Below are positions 21,854 through 23,513 of a stretch of DNA of 23,513 bases, piece by piece. The position numbers were made by a program, and so were the translations under genes. A model generated the notes under the pieces. The model was not told where the DNA came from. It made no database searches and was given only the letters and a program-made list of their open reading frames with translations. The stretch spans positions 1 to 23,513 of the forward strand of contig JBEKLA010000037.1 in NCBI GenBank assembly GCA_050010455.1. Reading direction: 5' to 3'. This stretch comes from DATJOQ01 sp050010455 (lineage in GTDB: Bacteria; Desulfobacterota; Binatia; Binatales; Binataceae). Numbering within the stretch: the stretch's first letter is position 1; the number at the start of each line of letters is the position of its first letter.

Positions 21854-22761
21854 CGTGGATGATGACAGTCGGTCAGCTCGATGAAGGCGCGATAGCGGGC
21901 GTCCACTTCCTCCCAGGACAAACTAGTGATTCGTTCTACCGAGAAGCGCTCGACCACGAAGGAAGCGAGCACCGAACCGTACACCACCGCGGTGCGGCAG
22001 ACCGATTCGTTGATGCGCCCGCTGCGCGCGACGTAACCCATGAACGCGCCGGCGAACGTGTCGCCCGCACCGGTGGGGTCGATTACTTCTTCGAGCGGAT
22101 AGGCGGGCACCGCGAACATCGTATCCGGGCTGAACTGCAGCACGCCGTACTCGCCGCGCTTGATCAGCGCGATCTTGGGCCCCATCTTGAGCACCGCGCG
22201 CCCGGCCTTTACCAGGTTGTGCTCGCCGGAAAGCATCCTCGCCTCTTCATCGTTGAGGGTGAGGATATCGATGCGCTTCAGCAGCCGCATCAAGGCCTCG
22301 CGCTCGTTTTCGATCCAATGATTCATGGTATCGGCGGCAACTACCTTGGGGCTCGAGATCTGGGCCAGCACTCGCTCCTGAAGTTGCGGCGAGATGTTTG
22401 CCAGGAAGAGATAGTCAGCGCGCTGCTGATCGGGCAGCAGTTCCGGAGTAAAGTCCGCGAACACGTTGAGCGACAATTCGAGCGTGTCGCGCTTGTTCAT
22501 GTCTTCATGATAGCGCCCACGCCATCGAAAGGTTCGGCCCTCGGAAGTTTTGAGCGCGCGCAAGTCGATATTACGTTCGTCGAACAGCCGGCGATCCTCG
22601 GCCCTGAAATCCGAACCGACCGCGGCGACCAGGCTGACCGGCGAGAAAAAACGAGCCGCTAGCGAGAAGTAAGCCGCCGATCCCCCCAACACGTCGGAGA
22701 CACTGCCGAACTGAGTTTCGACACTGTCGTAACCGATCGTGCCAACCACAATAATGCTCAT
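21835..22761 (-). CDS. PfkB-family (ribokinase-like) kinase
   Basis: A 308-residue cytoplasmic kinase with the PfkB signature DPTGAGDTFAGAF (228-240), where D234 is the catalytic base. It also has the N-terminal GG motif GGSAAYFSLAA (26-36) and the conserved LTLNDEEARMLSG segment (167-179). The lid region is shortened compared with E. coli ribokinase and resembles the nucleoside/sugar kinase subgroup. It lies directly after a methylthioadenosine phosphorylase gene (34-bp gap), so the substrate could be a purine nucleoside or a ribose derivative from methylthioadenosine turnover. This is inference; the sugar-nucleotide genes downstream are an alternative context. A GGGGAT stretch precedes the ATG. 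The end overlaps the GT2 start by 19 bp. Confidence 0.9.
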   Translation of the reverse strand: MSIIVVGTIGYDSVETQFGSVSDVLGGSAAYFSLAARFFSPVSLVAAVGSDFRAEDRRLFDERNIDLRALKTSEGRTFRWRGRYHEDMNKRDTLELSLNVFADFTPELLPDQQRADYLFLANISPQLQERVLAQISSPKVVAADTMNHWIENEREALMRLLKRIDILTLNDEEARMLSGEHNLVKAGRAVLKMGPKIALIKRGEYGVLQFSPDTMFAVPAYPLEEVIDPTGAGDTFAGAFMGYVARSGRINESVCRTAVVYGSVLASFVVERFSVERITSLSWEEVDARYRAFIELTDCHHPRWTSQL

Positions 22762-22795
22762 CTATGCCATCCCCTGCCGGCAATCTCGCCAAATC

Positions 22796-23513
22796 TCAAA
22801 GATATTTTCCAATCAGCGGACTCAAATCGTGGGCCACGGTCTGAGGGATCACCGAGCGATCGGTGAGAATCGCGTCTTTCAATGCATACGCGCATTGGCA
22901 ATTGCGAACATGACGCGGGATTTGCTGCGCCAGATTGACGATCGCCTTTTGCGCAGTCGCTACGTTCTGCTGCAACACGCGCAGGATATCGAGCACATCA
23001 ACGTCCTTCTGGCTCTGATGCCAACAGTCGTAGTCCGTGACCAGCGCCAACGCCGCGTAACAGAGCTCAGCCTCACGCGCCAGGCGGGCCTCCTGCACCG
23101 CGGTCATGCTGATGACATCAGCGCCCCAGCTTCGGTAAAGCGCCGATTCCGCGCGAGTCGAGAACTGCGGACCTTCGACGCACAGATAGACTCCACCCTG
23201 ATGAAGCCGCGCACCCGCCGCTCGCCCGCCGTCTCCCAGCAGCTTGCTCAAAGCGTGGCACACCGGATCGGCGAGCGAGACGTGGACCACGATACCGTTG
23301 TCAAAAAAAGTCGACGGCCGGCGATACGTCCGATCGATGAATTGGTCGGGAGCGACTAAGTCACCGGGCGCGAGATCTTCTTTCATGCTGCCGGCCGCGC
23401 TGACCGAGACCAGGTACTCAACGCCCAGAATTTTCATCCCGTAGACGTTGGCGCGAGAGTTGATATTGCTCGGCGAAAGTCGATGCCCTCGGCCGTGTCG
23501 CGCGAGAAACACC
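22796..23513 (-). CDS. mtnP: S-methyl-5'-thioadenosine phosphorylase, 5'-truncated by window edge
   Basis: Phosphorolyses methylthioadenosine to adenine and 5-methylthioribose 1-phosphate for methionine and purine salvage. The reading frame is open at the window end: the first visible residues FLARHGRGHRLSPS match an internal phosphate-binding segment of the family, so the N-terminus (probably about 50 residues) lies outside. Visible motifs are INSRANVYGMK, VSAAGSMKEDLAPGDLV, DQFIDRT, VEGPQFSTRAES and SWGADVISMT, and the base-recognition motif TDYDCWH. The two aspartates of that motif mark methylthioadenosine enzymes against purine nucleoside phosphorylases, which carry Asn. The C-terminus is complete. 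The GTG near 23512 is read as an internal valine, not a start. Confidence 0.93.
   Translation of the reverse strand, partial: VFLARHGRGHRLSPSNINSRANVYGMKILGVEYLVSVSAAGSMKEDLAPGDLVAPDQFIDRTYRRPSTFFDNGIVVHVSLADPVCHALSKLLGDGGRAAGARLHQGGVYLCVEGPQFSTRAESALYRSWGADVISMTAVQEARLAREAELCYAALALVTDYDCWHQSQKDVDVLDILRVLQQNVATAQKAIVNLAQQIPRHVRNCQCAYALKDAILTDRSVIPQTVAHDLSPLIGKYL

Noticed and set aside
23510..23512. GTG at the right edge as the start of the methylthioadenosine phosphorylase
   Set aside because: The residues after it (FLARHGRGHR) are an internal conserved segment of the family, so the codon is an internal valine and the gene continues outside the window.
1..23513. CRISPR arrays, tRNA or rRNA genes, insertion sequences, defence or toxin-antitoxin genes
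   Set aside because: No spaced direct repeats, cloverleaf-like segments, transposase motifs or defence-protein motifs were seen on either strand. Frequent CGATCG-type hexamers look like codon-usage bias and not a repeat family.

Overview
The window is about 23.5 kb of GC-rich bacterial DNA, densely packed and almost entirely coding. Nearly every gene reads on the minus strand; the exception is a two-gene block on the plus strand (about 2.0-4.0 kb). RlpA with a SPOR domain, two lipoproteins with lipoboxes, signal peptidase I and a membrane-anchored GT2 enzyme point to a diderm bacterium. The gene content (PyrR-regulated pyrR-pyrB-pyrC-carA-carB, a lepA-lepB pair) would suit an uncultured deltaproteobacterium-like lineage (Desulfobacterota or Binatota type). 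That placement is inference; there is no rRNA here to test it. No tRNA, rRNA, insertion sequence, CRISPR array or prophage gene was seen. The 21-C run at the left edge looks like a contig-end artefact.

Layout in transcription order on the minus strand, right to left: a 5'-truncated methylthioadenosine phosphorylase (mtnP), a PfkB-family kinase, a polyprenyl-phosphate GT2 glycosyltransferase, UDP-glucose 6-dehydrogenase, a GalE-like epimerase, lepA, lepB and a coiled-coil protein. A 230-bp regulatory interval follows, and then pyrR, a pyrB fusion gene, pyrC, carA, carB and recG. After a 173-bp gap comes a Nudix hydrolase. On the plus strand, rlpA and a lipoprotein with a HEXXH zincin motif are coupled through a GTGA overlap and converge on the Nudix gene. 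At the left end a dNTP triphosphohydrolase (dgt family) is followed by a small TPR protein on the minus strand.

The centrepiece is the pyrimidine operon. It covers the first three steps of UMP synthesis: carbamoyl phosphate (CarA, CarB), carbamoyl aspartate (PyrB) and dihydroorotate (PyrC). pyrB-pyrC and pyrC-carA overlap by 4 nt, while the other junctions are short gaps. The pyrB gene encodes a three-part fusion: an ATCase catalytic domain, a PyrI-type zinc domain (C-X4-C...C-X2-C) without the PyrI nucleotide-binding domain, and a complete but divergent PyrR-like phosphoribosyltransferase domain. A separate, more canonical pyrR starts the operon. The 230-bp interval carries, in order, two facing DnaA-box-like 9-mers, a good sigma70-type promoter, a hairpin with the PyrR-type CNGNGA hexaloop, a 24-codon leader ORF running through an intrinsic terminator, and an ATGA junction with pyrR. 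The weak Shine-Dalgarno of the leader ORF lies in the lower stem of the PyrR hairpin. This suggests PyrR may act by blocking leader translation and so allowing termination. A second UTP/UMP/PRPP-sensing domain may have moved onto the ATCase enzyme itself.

Minor regulatory signals are a perfect LacI-type palindrome ahead of the Nudix gene, a perfect TATAAT immediately before the rlpA start, and a hairpin between a strong ribosome binding site and the carA start codon.
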